A DNA stretch of 64,000 bases, from contig NZ_QEKM01000001.1 of the NCBI RefSeq assembly GCF_003096555.1, positions 1,612,001 through 1,676,000 of the forward strand, in the 5' to 3' direction. This document shows, piece by piece, positions 49,504 to 61,600 of the stretch. The stretch is from Simplicispira sp. 125 (GTDB taxonomy: Bacteria > Pseudomonadota > Gammaproteobacteria > Burkholderiales > Burkholderiaceae_C). A model generated the notes under the pieces. The model worked only from the letters and a program-made list of their open reading frames with translations, ran no database searches and had not been told where the DNA came from. Positions within the stretch are counted from its first letter, which is position 1. Each line of letters starts with the position of its first letter. Position numbers and translations under genes: made by a program.

Positions 49504-50829
49504 TTAAGTGCCCAGATGCTTGGCCTGCAGGCGTGGCACACCATTCAGCAGCACACCGCCCACCGTATGGAAGGAGCCAAAGACCACGATTCTATCAGCG
49601 GGGTCTGCCGCCAGCATGGCTGCCTGTAGCGCATCGGCAGGGTTTGCATACTGGCTGCAGACCACCGGCCGCCGCCCCCCAGCCACCATTTGCAGTGCAT
49701 TCCATTTCTGCTGCAAACCCGCCGCTGTTTCGGCCCTCGGCGTAGGCAGGTCCGTGAAATACCAGCAATCCACCAGCGGCCCGATTTTGGCGAGCATGGG
49801 GGCCAGATCCTTGTCAGCCATCGCTCCGAACACCGCATGGGTGACCGGAAAGTACCCCATCGCATCCAAGTTGGCCGTCAGCGCCGCCACCGAATGCGGG
49901 TTATGGGCCACATCCAGCACCAGAGCCGGCTGACCTGGAACAATCTGAAACCGCCCTGGCAACTCCACCAAGGACAGGCCATTGCGCACCGCCTGTGCCG
50001 TCACGGGGATACGCCCCCGCAGCGCCTCCAGAGCCGCCAGCGCCCCCGAAGCATTGACCAGCTGATTGGCCCCGCGCAGCGCCGGATAGGCCATGCCGGC
50101 GTAGCGGCGGCCCCGGCCCGCCCAGCTCCATTGCAGCTTGTCGCCTGCAAAATTGAAGTCCTGTCCAAACCGCCAGAGATCGGCGCCTATTTCGCGCGCA
50201 TGGTCGATCACGCTTTGCGGCGGCATGGGGTCGCTCACTATCACGGGCCGGCCCGTGCGCATGATGCCCGCCTTCTCGCGCCCAATGCTTTCGCGGTCGG
50301 GCCCCAGATACTCGACATGGTCGATGTCGATGCTGGTAATCACGGCGCAATCGGCGTCAATGACATTGGTCGCATCCAATCGCCCCCCCAGCCCTACCTC
50401 CAGAATGGCCACATCCAGCAGCGCATGGCTCATCAGGCGCAGGATGACCAGGGTGGTGAACTCGAAATAAGTCAGAGAGACATCGTTGCCGTTGAGCGTG
50501 CGCGCACCCTCCACCGCCTCGAAATGCGGCAGCAAATCGGCAGCGGCCACCACATCACCCGCGATGCGGCAGCGCTCCTCAAAATGCACCAAATGGGGCG
50601 AAGCGTAAACACCCGTGCGATAACCCGCCTCCTGGGCAACGGCTTCAATCATGGCGCAGGTAGAACCCTTGCCATTGGTACCCGCCACCGTGATGACGGG
50701 ACAGTCAAAACGCAGACCCATGCGGCGAGCCACTTCGCTCACCCGGTCCAGGCCCATGTCGATATTGTGGGGATGCAGGCGCTCGCAATGGGCAAGCCAG
50801 CCTTCCAGGGTGTGAATCTTCTTTTGCAT
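49504..50829 (-). CDS. folC: Bifunctional dihydrofolate/folylpolyglutamate synthase
   Basis: Adds glutamate to dihydropteroate and folates. 441 residues with the P-loop CPVITVAGTNGKGSTCAMIE, VGLGGRLDATNVIDADCAVI, TSIDIDHVEYLGPDRESIGR and the ligase domain FQIVPGQPALVLDVAHNPHS. Genes on the same strand are SPOR and cvpA downstream. It is divergent from the ArsC-like gene. Confidence 0.94.
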   Translation of the reverse strand: MQKKIHTLEGWLAHCERLHPHNIDMGLDRVSEVARRMGLRFDCPVITVAGTNGKGSTCAMIEAVAQEAGYRTGVYASPHLVHFEERCRIAGDVVAAADLLPHFEAVEGARTLNGNDVSLTYFEFTTLVILRLMSHALLDVAILEVGLGGRLDATNVIDADCAVITSIDIDHVEYLGPDRESIGREKAGIMRTGRPVIVSDPMPPQSVIDHAREIGADLWRFGQDFNFAGDKLQWSWAGRGRRYAGMAYPALRGANQLVNASGALAALEALRGRIPVTAQAVRNGLSLVELPGRFQIVPGQPALVLDVAHNPHSVAALTANLDAMGYFPVTHAVFGAMADKDLAPMLAKIGPLVDCWYFTDLPTPRAETAAGLQQKWNALQMVAGGRRPVVCSQYANPADALQAAMLAADPADRIVVFGSFHTVGGVLLNGVPRLQAKHLGT

Positions 50830-50876
50830 GCTGCGTGGGATTGTCGCCGACCGTGCGCCTGGCGCATGATGGCACC

Positions 50877-51263
50877 ATGAAAAACCTGGATATCACCCTC
50901 TACGGCATTCCCAACTGCGACACCGTGAAGAAATCCCGCGCCTGGCTGACAGCGCAGGGCTGCGAACACCACTTTCATGATTTCAAGAAACAAGGCGTGC
51001 CCACCGACGCGCTGGCTCTTTGGATTGCTCACGCGGGTTGGGAAAAATTACTGAACCGCAAAGGAACGACCTGGCGCAAGCTGGACCCCGTGACCCAAGC
51101 TGCCGTCAATGATGCCGCCAGCGCCAGCGCGCTCATGCAAGCCCACGCCAGCGTGATCAAGCGCCCCGTGGTCGAGTGGCGCAGCGGCAGCGAGGTACGG
51201 GTCACCGTCGGTTTCGACGAACCCTCCTGGCTGGAATGCCTGAAAAACAGTCCTTCTGTCTGA
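50877..51263 (+). CDS. ArsC/Spx-family reductase-like protein (YffB-like)
   Basis: 128-residue thioredoxin-fold protein: TLYGIPNCDTVKKSRAWLTA has one Cys (CDT) and GCEHHFHDFKKQGVPTDALA follows. This is the YffB/ArsC-like group, where arsenate reduction has not been shown. The ATG at 50877 is chosen because the extra 14 upstream codons lack similarity to the family. Confidence 0.88.
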   Translation: MKNLDITLYGIPNCDTVKKSRAWLTAQGCEHHFHDFKKQGVPTDALALWIAHAGWEKLLNRKGTTWRKLDPVTQAAVNDAASASALMQAHASVIKRPVVEWRSGSEVRVTVGFDEPSWLECLKNSPSV

Positions 51264-51379
51264 AAGTGCACATTTCTTTACGTCGATTTACCAAGCGGGA
51301 GGGCTGTCTTTGCGCTGCACCGATAAACTTTTAACCAGTCTGGCGCGTTATAGGCAGATAAGCTGAAAGGGGCTTCTCC

Positions 51380-52051
51380 ATGAAAAAACTGGTTTTGTTT
51401 TCCATCGTCCTCGGCACAGCAGGTCTGGCCGCTGCGCAAGAGCAAGGGCGCGTGCTGTCGGTCACGCCCATCGTGCAGCAGGTGGCCTACCCCCGCCAAG
51501 TGTGCAGCAACGAGACCGTTTACAGCGGCCAGCGCACCACGGGCGGCGGCGCAGTATTGGGCGCCATTGCAGGCGGCGCAGCCGGCAATGCCATTGGCAA
51601 GGGCAATGGCCGCGCCGCAGCTACGGCCATTGGCCTGATTGGTGGCGCGGTGCTGGGCAACCAGATCGAAGGCCAGGGCCGTCCAGAATACGAAACCGTG
51701 CAGCGCTGCGGCACTGAAACCACCTACGAGAACCGCACCGTAGGCTACAACGTGGTGTACGAATACGCAGGGCGCCAGTACAGCACGCAGACCGCCACCG
51801 ACCCGGGGCGCTACATCGCCGTGCAGGTGCAACCTGTGGGCAACGCAGCGCCGTACAACCCAGGCTACTCCAGCCAGCAACCCGACTATTACGACCAGAG
51901 TGGCTATGCCCAGCCTGGCGTGGTGACGTCGCCCTACGCGGCCCCCCAAGGCAATTCGGGCGTCACGATCATTGAATACGGCTACGAAAACGATGGTTAC
52001 CGCCACCATCGCCCTTATCCGCCACCGCGCTACAACCCTTACGCGCGCTGA
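51380..52051 (+). CDS. Glycine-zipper 2TM-domain exported protein
   Basis: 223 residues: signal peptide MKKLVLFSIVLGTAGLAAAQ, a region with conserved Cys (QVCSNETVYSGQRTTGGGAV), the glycine zipper AVLGAIAGGAAGNAIGKGNG and ATAIGLIGGAVLGNQIEGQG, a second Cys block (ETVQRCGTETTYENRTVGYN), and a Pro/Tyr-rich tail. It resembles rickettsial 17-kDa-antigen-like outer-envelope proteins. Function unknown. A strong terminator follows. Confidence 0.85.
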   Translation: MKKLVLFSIVLGTAGLAAAQEQGRVLSVTPIVQQVAYPRQVCSNETVYSGQRTTGGGAVLGAIAGGAAGNAIGKGNGRAAATAIGLIGGAVLGNQIEGQGRPEYETVQRCGTETTYENRTVGYNVVYEYAGRQYSTQTATDPGRYIAVQVQPVGNAAPYNPGYSSQQPDYYDQSGYAQPGVVTSPYAAPQGNSGVTIIEYGYENDGYRHHRPYPPPRYNPYAR

Positions 52052-52058
52052 CCCACCA

Positions 52059-52085
52059 AGAGCCCCGCCCGGGGCTCTTTTTTTG
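52059..52085 (+). terminator. Terminator after the glycine-zipper gene
   Basis: 9-bp stem AAGAGCCCC / GGGGCTCTT with a 5-base loop, then TTTTTT. Confidence 0.9.
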
Positions 52086-52165
52086 CCCTCTCCGGCCCGC
52101 CAGGCGCAGGGGATGACAGTGGCCTAAAATCGACGGTTTGTCCCAGTAGCCTCCCCATATCCTCC

Positions 52166-53853
<1,688 letters not shown>

Positions 53854-53854
53854 G

Positions 53855-53900
53855 TATCAAATGAGCCTCCAGCGCTTTACCATCAAGCGCTGGCAGCTAT
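53855..53900 (-). repeat. Dispersed palindromic repeat, copy 7
   Basis: Reverse copy: ATAGCTGCCAGCGCTTGATG, loop, AAAGCGCTGGAGGCTCATTT on the minus strand. It starts directly after the argG stop. Confidence 0.8.
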
Positions 53901-53912
53901 CAAATCAGGATC

Positions 53913-53947
53913 AATCCGCCCGCACTGCAAAGTCGGGCGGATTTTTT
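53913..53947 (+). terminator. Terminator after argG
   Basis: 10-bp stem AATCCGCCCG / CGGGCGGATT with an 11-base loop, followed by TTTT. Confidence 0.9.
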
Positions 53948-53990
53948 ATGGGCCAGAGATCTGCAGGCCCAAGGGACAACGACAAGCGCA

Positions 53991-54656
53991 TCAGGCCACC
54001 GTAGGCTGCGGGGGGCGCCCCACGGCACGCACGATGGCCGCAAGCAACGCGCCGTAGGCGGGCACAAACAGCAGCAGGCTCACACCGAGCTTAATGGCGT
54101 AGTCCACCCAGGCGATTTCAACCCAATGCGCGGCCATGAACGCATCCTGGCTGCGCCAGAAAGCAATCGCGAAAAAGGCGGCCGTATCCAGCGCCTGGCC
54201 AAAGACGGAGGCGGCCGCTGGCGCCAGCCACCAGGCGCGGTTTTTCTGTCGGATGCGATCGAACACCTGGATGTCAAGCAACTGCCCCAGCACATAGGCC
54301 GCAAAGCTGGCCAGGGCAATGCGGAACACAAAGGTATTGAAGCCCCCCAGGGCATCAAAGCCATTGAAATGCCCGTCGCGGAACAGCACGCCCACGATGT
54401 ACGAGGCCACCAGCGCGGGCACCATGGCACGCGCGACCACGCGCCGCGCCGGCGCCTTGCCAATCAGCCGAACCGTGAGGTCGGTTGCCAGAAAAATGAA
54501 CGGAAAACTGAACGCCCCCCAGGTGCTGTGAAAGCCCAGCAACGTGATGGGCAACTGCACCAGGTAATTGCTGGCAATGACGATGGCGATATGCAGCGCC
54601 ACCAGGAGGGAAAGATAGAGCGGCACGCGGGATGGCCGCGCCTGAACGAGGGTCAT
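53991..54656 (-). CDS. yhhQ: Queuosine precursor transporter (YhhQ/VUT family)
   Basis: 221-residue inner-membrane protein importing queuosine precursors such as preQ0/preQ1. About six hydrophobic segments (YLSLLVALHIAIVIASNYLV; AFSFPFIFLATDLTVRLIGK; ALASFAAYVLGQLLDIQVFD; LAPAAASVFGQALDTAAFFA). ATDLTVRLIGK and GQALDTAAFF are family markers. The ATG at 54656 has AAGGA 7 bases upstream, within a preQ1-I-like leader that can mask it. Confidence 0.9.
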   Translation of the reverse strand: MTLVQARPSRVPLYLSLLVALHIAIVIASNYLVQLPITLLGFHSTWGAFSFPFIFLATDLTVRLIGKAPARRVVARAMVPALVASYIVGVLFRDGHFNGFDALGGFNTFVFRIALASFAAYVLGQLLDIQVFDRIRQKNRAWWLAPAAASVFGQALDTAAFFAIAFWRSQDAFMAAHWVEIAWVDYAIKLGVSLLLFVPAYGALLAAIVRAVGRPPQPTVA

Positions 54657-54660
54657 GAAA

Positions 54661-54697
54661 GTCCTTTTTTGTGAATGGGGGCGAGGGAACCCATTGG
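54661..54697 (-). promoter_or_regulatory. preQ1-I-like riboswitch
   Basis: On the minus strand: CAATGGGTTCCCTCGCCC, then CCATTCACAAAAAAGGAC just before the ATG. A P1 stem AATGG/CCATT, a C/T-rich loop, an A-rich tail, and loop UCC pairing with the Shine-Dalgarno AGGA match the small preQ1 class I aptamer, which would block translation when preQ1 is bound. Placement before a preQ transporter agrees. Confidence 0.75.
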
Positions 54698-54715
54698 AAT
54701 GAAATGGCAGGAGCG

Positions 54716-54721
54716 ATTATA
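54716..54721 (-). promoter_or_regulatory. -10 box for yhhQ
   Basis: TATAAT on the minus strand, about 18 bases upstream of the preQ1-like element; the -35 is weak. It would start a leader of roughly 50 bases. Confidence 0.45.
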
Positions 54722-54760
54722 AGCAGGCCACCGCAATGGTCCTACGGCAAGAATTCAGGT

Positions 54761-54803
54761 ATTTTCAGACTCCAGCGCTTATGCACAAAGCGCAAACAGC
54801 TAT
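54761..54803 (-). repeat. Dispersed palindromic repeat, copy 8
   Basis: Reverse copy: ATAGCTGTTTGCGCTTTGTG, then CATAAGCGCTGGAGTCTGAA on the minus strand. It lies just downstream of the murB stop. Confidence 0.75.
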
Positions 54804-54814
54804 TAATTTTGAAG

Positions 54815-55888
54815 CTACACCACGACGGGCTCGGGCTCCAGCCGGATGCCAAACCGTTCGTACACACTGGTTTGTATGGCCTTGGCCAGCGTCATAACCT
54901 CTCCGCCGGTCACGCTGTCGGCACCGTGGCCGCGGTTGACCAGCACCAGCGCCTGCTTTTCGTAGACGGCCGCTTTGCCCACGGTCTTGCCCTTCCAGCC
55001 GCAGGCGTCGATGAGCCAGCCGGCCGCCAGCTTGATGCGGCCGTCGGGTAGCGCGTAGTGCACGATTTTGGGGTCACGGGCGATGATGTCCTGGCACTGC
55101 TCGGGCGTGACAGTGGGGTTCTTGAAGAAGCTGCCGGCATTGCCGATGACGGCCGGGTCGGGCAGCTTGGCGCGGCGGATGTCGCACACCCAGTCAAAAA
55201 TTTGCTGCGCTGTGGGCTGGGCCGCGCCGGCCTCCTGCGCACGGCGTTCCAGCTCCAGGTAGCCCAGCTCGGGGCGCCACACCTTGGGCAGGCGAAAGCG
55301 CACCTGGGTGATAACCGCGCGCCCTGCCAAGCCCATGCCACGCGGCAGGCTGCCCGCACCGTCAACGGCAGAGGGTGCATGCTTGAAGACGGAATCACGG
55401 TAACCAAAGCCGCATTGCGCCGCGTCGAGCGTGAAGGCTTCGCCCGTGGCCAGGTCGATGGCATCCAGCGCATCAAACCGGTCCTGCAGCTCAATGCCGT
55501 AGGCGCCTATGTTCTGCACCGGCGCCGCGCCCACCGTGCCGGGGATCAACGCCAGGTTTTCCAGGCCGGGCCAACCCTGCGCCACGGTCCAGGCCACCGT
55601 GTCGTGCCAAGGTTCGCCTGCACCCACTTCGACGATCCAGGCACCAGGGGTCTCGCGCACCAGCCTGCGGCCCATGATCTCGATCTTCAGCACCACGGGC
55701 TTGACGTCCCCGGTGAGCACAATATTGCTTCCGCCGCCCAGCACGAATACCGGCGCCTGGCCCAGGACCGGGTCGGCCCGCAGGGCGGCAATATCTTCGA
55801 CAGAGCGCACCCGCACCAGGGTTTCGGCACGCGCGACGATGCCAAAGGTGTTGTAGGGCTGCAGGGACACGTTTTTCTCGACTAACAT
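54815..55888 (-). CDS. murB: UDP-N-acetylenolpyruvoylglucosamine reductase
   Basis: Reduces UDP-GlcNAc-enolpyruvate to UDP-MurNAc with FAD and NADPH. 357 residues. The start [20 protein letters not shown] at 55888 is the natural family N-terminus; the frame runs further upstream, but there it is antisense to yajQ. FAD motif [20 protein letters not shown], catalytic Tyr/Arg region [12 protein letters not shown], and the catalytic Ser in [15 protein letters not shown]. It is divergent from yajQ. Confidence 0.95.
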   Translation of the reverse strand: MLVEKNVSLQPYNTFGIVARAETLVRVRSVEDIAALRADPVLGQAPVFVLGGGSNIVLTGDVKPVVLKIEIMGRRLVRETPGAWIVEVGAGEPWHDTVAWTVAQGWPGLENLALIPGTVGAAPVQNIGAYGIELQDRFDALDAIDLATGEAFTLDAAQCGFGYRDSVFKHAPSAVDGAGSLPRGMGLAGRAVITQVRFRLPKVWRPELGYLELERRAQEAGAAQPTAQQIFDWVCDIRRAKLPDPAVIGNAGSFFKNPTVTPEQCQDIIARDPKIVHYALPDGRIKLAAGWLIDACGWKGKTVGKAAVYEKQALVLVNRGHGADSVTGGEVMTLAKAIQTSVYERFGIRLEPEPVVV

Positions 55889-55949
55889 TGCCAGGATTGT
55901 CGCACCGGGCCCTTTGCCACGCGACGCGCTGATTGGAGAAAGACCTGCC

Positions 55950-56435
55950 ATGCCTACTTTTGATACCGTTTGTGAAGCCGACTTTGTCGAGGTGAAAAAT
56001 GCCGTGGAGAACGCGGCCAAGGAAATTGGCACGCGCTTTGACTTCAAAGGCACATCTGCCGCCGTGGAACTCAAGGACAAGGAAATCACCCTCTTCGGCG
56101 ACGCCGAGTTCCAGCTCACCCAAGTGGAAGATCTGCTGCGCAACAAACTGACCAAGCGCAACGTGGACGTGCGCTTTCTCGACATCGGCAAGCCGCAAAA
56201 AATCGGTGGCGACAAGGTCAAGCAGGTGATCAAGGTACGCAATGGCATCGACAGCGAGTTGGCCAAGAAGCTGCAGCGCCTCATCAAGGACAGCAAGCTC
56301 AAGGTGCAGGCCGCCATTCAGGACGAGAAGGTGCGCATCACCGGCGCCAAGCGCGACGACCTGCAGGCCGCGATGGCGCTGATCCGCAAGGACATCACCG
56401 ACATGCCGCTGTCGTTCAACAATTTCCGCGACTGA
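55950..56435 (+). CDS. YajQ family cyclic di-GMP/nucleotide-binding protein
   Basis: 161 residues from the ATG at 55950 ([20 protein letters not shown]), with GGAGAAA just upstream. [40 protein letters not shown] and [20 protein letters not shown] are the UPF0234 signature. Relatives bind c-di-GMP or RNA; function here not shown. The earlier in-frame ATG adds 12 residues unlike the family. Confidence 0.92.
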   Translation: MPTFDTVCEADFVEVKNAVENAAKEIGTRFDFKGTSAAVELKDKEITLFGDAEFQLTQVEDLLRNKLTKRNVDVRFLDIGKPQKIGGDKVKQVIKVRNGIDSELAKKLQRLIKDSKLKVQAAIQDEKVRITGAKRDDLQAAMALIRKDITDMPLSFNNFRD

Positions 56436-56461
56436 CCGCCCGTCGCTGCCCGGAGTCCTCT

Positions 56462-57115
56462 ATGCGGCCCCACTGCCCCCCCCTCGTGGCCAGTGTGCTG
56501 GCAATGGCCTTGCTGGCGCCTGGTGCAGCCTGGGCGCAGGCCGTGTCGCTGGCCGGCATTCTGGGAAGCAAGGCGCTGTTGGTGGTCGATGGCTCGCCGC
56601 CCCGGGGCGTGGCCGCCGGAGAAACCCACCAGGGCGTCAAGGTGGTTTCCGTGGGCCGCGATGAAGCCATGATTGAAATCAAGGGCGCGCGCAGCACCGT
56701 GCGCCTGGGAGAAGCCCCGGTCAGCATCGGTGCCCGCACCGGCACAGGGCGCAAGGTGGTGCTGATGAGCGACAGCCGGGGACATTTTGTCAACCAGGGG
56801 CTCATCAACGGCAAAGTCATGCAGTTCATGGTGGACACCGGTGCCACCACGGTCGCCATTGGCCGCCCCGACGCCGACCGCATGGGCCTGGACTACAAGA
56901 AGGGCCAGGCCGTGCAAATGAGCACTGCCAACGGCGTGGCACAAGGCTGGCGCATGCGGCTGGACTCGGTGCGCATTGGCGAGGTGGAGGTGCAAAGCGT
57001 GGATGCCATCGTCACACCCCAGGCCATGCCTTATGTGTTGTTGGGCAACAGCTTTCTGGGTGAATTCCAGATGACCCGCACCAACGACCAGATGGTTCTG
57101 GAAAAGCGTCGCTGA
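56462..57115 (+). CDS. Retropepsin-like aspartic protease, exported
   Basis: 217 residues. Signal peptide MRPHCPPLVASVLAMALLAP ending near AWAQA. Active site Asp in FMVDTGATTVAIGRPDADRM, in a single retropepsin-type lobe of about 100 residues with the flap YVLLGNSFLGEFQM. This is the TIGR02281-like clan-AA group of unknown substrate. It lies 5 bases before the HD-GYP-like gene, so the two may be cotranscribed. Confidence 0.87.
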   Translation: MRPHCPPLVASVLAMALLAPGAAWAQAVSLAGILGSKALLVVDGSPPRGVAAGETHQGVKVVSVGRDEAMIEIKGARSTVRLGEAPVSIGARTGTGRKVVLMSDSRGHFVNQGLINGKVMQFMVDTGATTVAIGRPDADRMGLDYKKGQAVQMSTANGVAQGWRMRLDSVRIGEVEVQSVDAIVTPQAMPYVLLGNSFLGEFQMTRTNDQMVLEKRR

Positions 57116-57120
57116 ACGCC

Positions 57121-58146
57121 ATGCTCGCTGCGCCATTGGCCCGTACCGGGAACGACGAAGAATACGAGGACCTGCTGGGCCTCTGGGGCGACCTGGAGTC
57201 CGGGTTGTCCGTGTTGCTGTCGCGCCCCCTCCATGCGCAGGATTTCGCGGGCAAGATCCGCCAGTTCGACCAGTGGCTGCAGGACCTGGTTGCGCACGAC
57301 ATCGACGCATCGCTGTACCTGATGTTCCAGTTGGCAGCAACCTCCACGGTGGGTTACAGCACCTCGCATGCATTGGTGTGCGGCACGCTGTGCCACATCA
57401 TGGCGCGCGAATTCTGTCTGCCTGGAAACGAGCGCAATGCCCTGGTGCGCGCCGCGCTCACCATGAACATCGGCATGACAGCGCTGCAGGACGAACTGGC
57501 AGGCCAGCGCGAACTGCCGAGCGCAACGCAAAAAGACGCCATCCATATCCACCCCCTCAAGGGCCAGGACATGCTGGCGCAGCTGCACATCACCAACGAT
57601 CTGTGGCTGGACCTGGTCGGCCAGCACCATACCCGCGTATCCGAGACAACGCCCTTGTTCCAACTGGACGCGGTGGACAGGCTCACACGCATTCTGGGCA
57701 CCATTGACCGCTATGCAGCCATGATCAGCCCGCGCAAATCCCGCCCGGGACGCAGCGCCACGGACTCGGTGCGCGCACTGGTGGGCCAAGAAATTGAGGA
57801 GCGCGATGAAGTCGGCCTGATGCTGGTACGCACCGTGGGCTTGTGCCCACCAGGCACTTTTGTGCGGCTGGACAACAACGACATTGCCGTCGTTCTGCGC
57901 CGCAGCGACAAGCCCAACCTGCCACTGGTGGCCAGCCTGATCGACGGCCAGAACCACCCCCTGAGTGAAGCACGACTGCACCAGACGGCCCATGGCAAGC
58001 CGCGCATCCAGTCGGCCCTGGCCCGCACTGCCGTCACGGTAGAGCTCAACCACCGCACCATGATGCGCTTGGGCCAGTACACGGCCCAGTACATCACGCC
58101 CTGGACAGGCTCGGCCAACCAGCCCACGCAGCCCATGCCTTTGTAG
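57121..58146 (+). CDS. Degenerate HD-GYP domain protein
   Basis: 341 residues. The HD-GYP layout is present (SHALVCGTLCHIMAREFCLP; IHIHPLKGQDMLAQLHITND; LVGQHHTRVSETTPLF) but the HD pair that should read HDIG reads MNIG (AALTMNIGMTALQDELAG), and the GYP after HH is missing. HD-GYP enzymes hydrolyse c-di-GMP; this one is probably inactive and could bind or sense instead. It directly follows the aspartic protease gene. Confidence 0.8.
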   Translation: MLAAPLARTGNDEEYEDLLGLWGDLESGLSVLLSRPLHAQDFAGKIRQFDQWLQDLVAHDIDASLYLMFQLAATSTVGYSTSHALVCGTLCHIMAREFCLPGNERNALVRAALTMNIGMTALQDELAGQRELPSATQKDAIHIHPLKGQDMLAQLHITNDLWLDLVGQHHTRVSETTPLFQLDAVDRLTRILGTIDRYAAMISPRKSRPGRSATDSVRALVGQEIEERDEVGLMLVRTVGLCPPGTFVRLDNNDIAVVLRRSDKPNLPLVASLIDGQNHPLSEARLHQTAHGKPRIQSALARTAVTVELNHRTMMRLGQYTAQYITPWTGSANQPTQPMPL

Positions 58147-58173
58147 CCCGACAACGGGCTGTGGTGCAGGGGG

Positions 58174-59145
58174 TCAATGCCCCCAGTAAATCAAGGCGTC
58201 ACGCCCGCTCACCGACAGATCGACCTGCGCGCCGACGGGCAGCAGCACCTTGGTGTCCACATGGCCATAGGGCAGATGGGTGAGTACCGGAATGCTGATC
58301 TGGCTGCGCAGCCAGTCCACCACGGTCTGCAGCTTGTAGCCCTTGTCGTGCGGCGCCAGCTTGTAGTTGGTGAACTGCCCGAGGAGCACCGCCTTCTGCT
58401 GGGCCAGCACGCCAGCGTGCAGCAACTGCGTCAGCATGCGCTCGATGCGGTAGGGATGCTCGTTCACATCCTCGACAAACAGAATGCCGCCCGGCACCTG
58501 CGGCAGATAGGGTGTGCCCACCAGCGAGGTCAACACCGCCAGGTTGCCGCCCCACAGGCGCGCCTCGGTGATGTCCAGCTCTAATTCCGCAGCACCGGCC
58601 ATGGCCGCACGCCGGTCTTTGGGCATGCGCCAGCCCGCACCTTCACCATGGCCCATGAGCAGGTCGTCAAAGCAGGCCTCCATGATGTCGTCCGGGGTGC
58701 CCTGCACGCCAAAATCAGCGCCCAGCGAAGGCCCGGCCCAGGTGATGGCCCCGGTCTGCGCCATCACAGCGCACTGGAAGGCCGTGAAGTCGCTGATGCC
58801 CACAAAGTGCATGCCACTGTCGATGGCGCGGGCCACAGCGGCGTAGTCGATACCGGGCAGGATGCGGGTCAGGCCGTAGCCGCCACGCGAGATCAACGCC
58901 ACATCAGCGCCGCTCGCTGCCGCGCGGTGGATGGCCGCCAGGCGGGTTGCGTCGTCGCCAGCAAAACGGGTGTGCGTGGCCAAGGCGTCGGGGTCTATCT
59001 CGACCTCATGACCCAGGGCCTGCAGGCGCTTGACGCCCCGGCGAAAAGCCGCCTTGTCGCGCACCGCGCTCGACGGCGAATAAATATAGATGTGCCGGGG
59101 GCCATGGTCGTGGCCGCAGTGGCAGGTGTCGTGGTCAGAAGGCAA
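58174..59145 (-). CDS. ldcA: LD-carboxypeptidase (muramoyltetrapeptide carboxypeptidase)
   Basis: Cleaves the terminal D-Ala of tetrapeptides in murein recycling; cytoplasmic. 323 residues from a TTG at 59145; no ATG lies near the start. Catalytic Ser in HFVGISDFTAFQCAVMAQTG, Glu/His regions ISRGGYGLTRILPGIDYAAV, EARLWGGNLAVLTSLVGTPY and THLPYGHVDTKVLLPVG match LdcA. The N-terminus DHDTCHCGHDHGPRH is rich in His and Cys, unusual for the family, and may bind metal. The frame overlaps the end of the tadA fusion gene only if a start upstream of 59183 is used. Confidence 0.88.
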   Translation of the reverse strand: MPSDHDTCHCGHDHGPRHIYIYSPSSAVRDKAAFRRGVKRLQALGHEVEIDPDALATHTRFAGDDATRLAAIHRAAASGADVALISRGGYGLTRILPGIDYAAVARAIDSGMHFVGISDFTAFQCAVMAQTGAITWAGPSLGADFGVQGTPDDIMEACFDDLLMGHGEGAGWRMPKDRRAAMAGAAELELDITEARLWGGNLAVLTSLVGTPYLPQVPGGILFVEDVNEHPYRIERMLTQLLHAGVLAQQKAVLLGQFTNYKLAPHDKGYKLQTVVDWLRSQISIPVLTHLPYGHVDTKVLLPVGAQVDLSVSGRDALIYWGH

Positions 59146-59182
59146 GGCGCCCGGGCCGCCAGGCGACCCGCTCCGTGAAAGC

Positions 59183-60630
<1,448 letters not shown>

Positions 60631-60634
<4 letters not shown>

Positions 60635-60864
60635 TCACCATCTTCAGGCATGGGCCGTGCCTGCTGCAGGGCGCCTTCGAGCGCCTTGCGGTATTGGTCT
60701 TGCACCTGCTGGCTTTGCTGGCGCACGTTCGCAGGCTCCGACGCTGCGGTGGCGGGCTGCAGCACGGGGATGGCGGTGCGCGTGGCGGCCAGCTGCTTCT
60801 TGATCACCATACCGACAACCGCCAGTGCCACCAACAAAGATACGATTCCAAAAGCCATGCGCAT
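60631..60864 (-). CDS. Small membrane-anchored protein
   Basis: 77 residues from the ATG at 60864, with a very strong ribosome site AGGAGGTG. One N-terminal membrane helix (MAFGIVSLLVALAVVGMVIK) is followed by a hydrophilic, Gln-rich tail (RQQSQQVQDQYRKALEGALQ). I do not recognise a family. It is one base downstream of the PaiB-like stop, so it is coupled to that gene. Confidence 0.75.
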
Positions 60865-60865
60865 G

Positions 60866-61495
60866 TCACACCTCCTGTGCGGGCACCATGCCCAGGGCTT
60901 CCATCCACCGCGCCAGGGCCTGCGCGTCCGGCCCGCCACTGCGATACGCGGCGTGCAGGGCAGCATGGGATTCCTTGCGGTGCTGGTTGAGCTTGAGTTT
61001 GCACTGCAGGTCGGTCACGCGCAGCTCGAACGCCACGATACCGGCCAGCATCTTGCGGGCAAAGTCCTCGCCCAGGGCACGCCACTGTGCGGCATAGGCG
61101 GGTTCATGGTCACCGATCAGCGCCTTGAGCAGCGCATCCTTGGCGTCGGGCTCCTCGACCAATGTGGCCTGCACGCGGCAGTGCACGGCCAGGTAGTTCC
61201 AGGATGGCACACGCGCAAGGTCGGGGTAGACGGACGGCGACAAATAAGCCTGCGGGCCCAGAAAAGTGACCAAGGCCTGCGGGCGCAACTGCAGGTAGCG
61301 CCAATGCGGGTTGCCACGCGCGCAATGGCCCAGCAGGACCAGACCATCGCTGCGCTCTTGCAGGTGCAGCGGCAGATGGCTGACAAACGGGAAGCCTTCT
61401 TCGTCGGTGGACACCAGGCTGGCCAGCGGATGCGCGCGCATGAGGGCGTGGGCATGCGCGGGGTCGTGGCTCTCGAAATGTGCGGGAAGGTACAT
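60866..61495 (-). CDS. PaiB-like FMN-binding protein
   Basis: 209 residues from the ATG at 61495 (MYLPAHFESHDPAHAHALMR). The PaiB/negative transcriptional regulator fold is seen in GFPFVSHLPLHLQERSDGLV, LGHCARGNPHWRYLQLRPQA and VFPSWNY-type ARVPSWNYLAVHCRVQATLV. PaiB was linked to sporulation and protease control in Bacillus; in proteobacteria it is better described as a flavin-reductase-fold protein. Longer in-frame start gives no family similarity. Confidence 0.85.
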   Translation of the reverse strand: MYLPAHFESHDPAHAHALMRAHPLASLVSTDEEGFPFVSHLPLHLQERSDGLVLLGHCARGNPHWRYLQLRPQALVTFLGPQAYLSPSVYPDLARVPSWNYLAVHCRVQATLVEEPDAKDALLKALIGDHEPAYAAQWRALGEDFARKMLAGIVAFELRVTDLQCKLKLNQHRKESHAALHAAYRSGGPDAQALARWMEALGMVPAQEV

Positions 61496-61600
61496 GGCGC
61501 GTGGCTCGCAAACAGCTTCGTAGCCCGCCACTGTATCGGCAAAACGGCCGCACGCAGTCACGCTGCGGTGCGGTGCGGCCGTTGGCAGAGCGCCCCAGGG

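Noticed and set aside
54815..56317. 500-codon murB frame
   Set aside because: Only the part to 55888 resembles MurB; the rest is antisense to yajQ.
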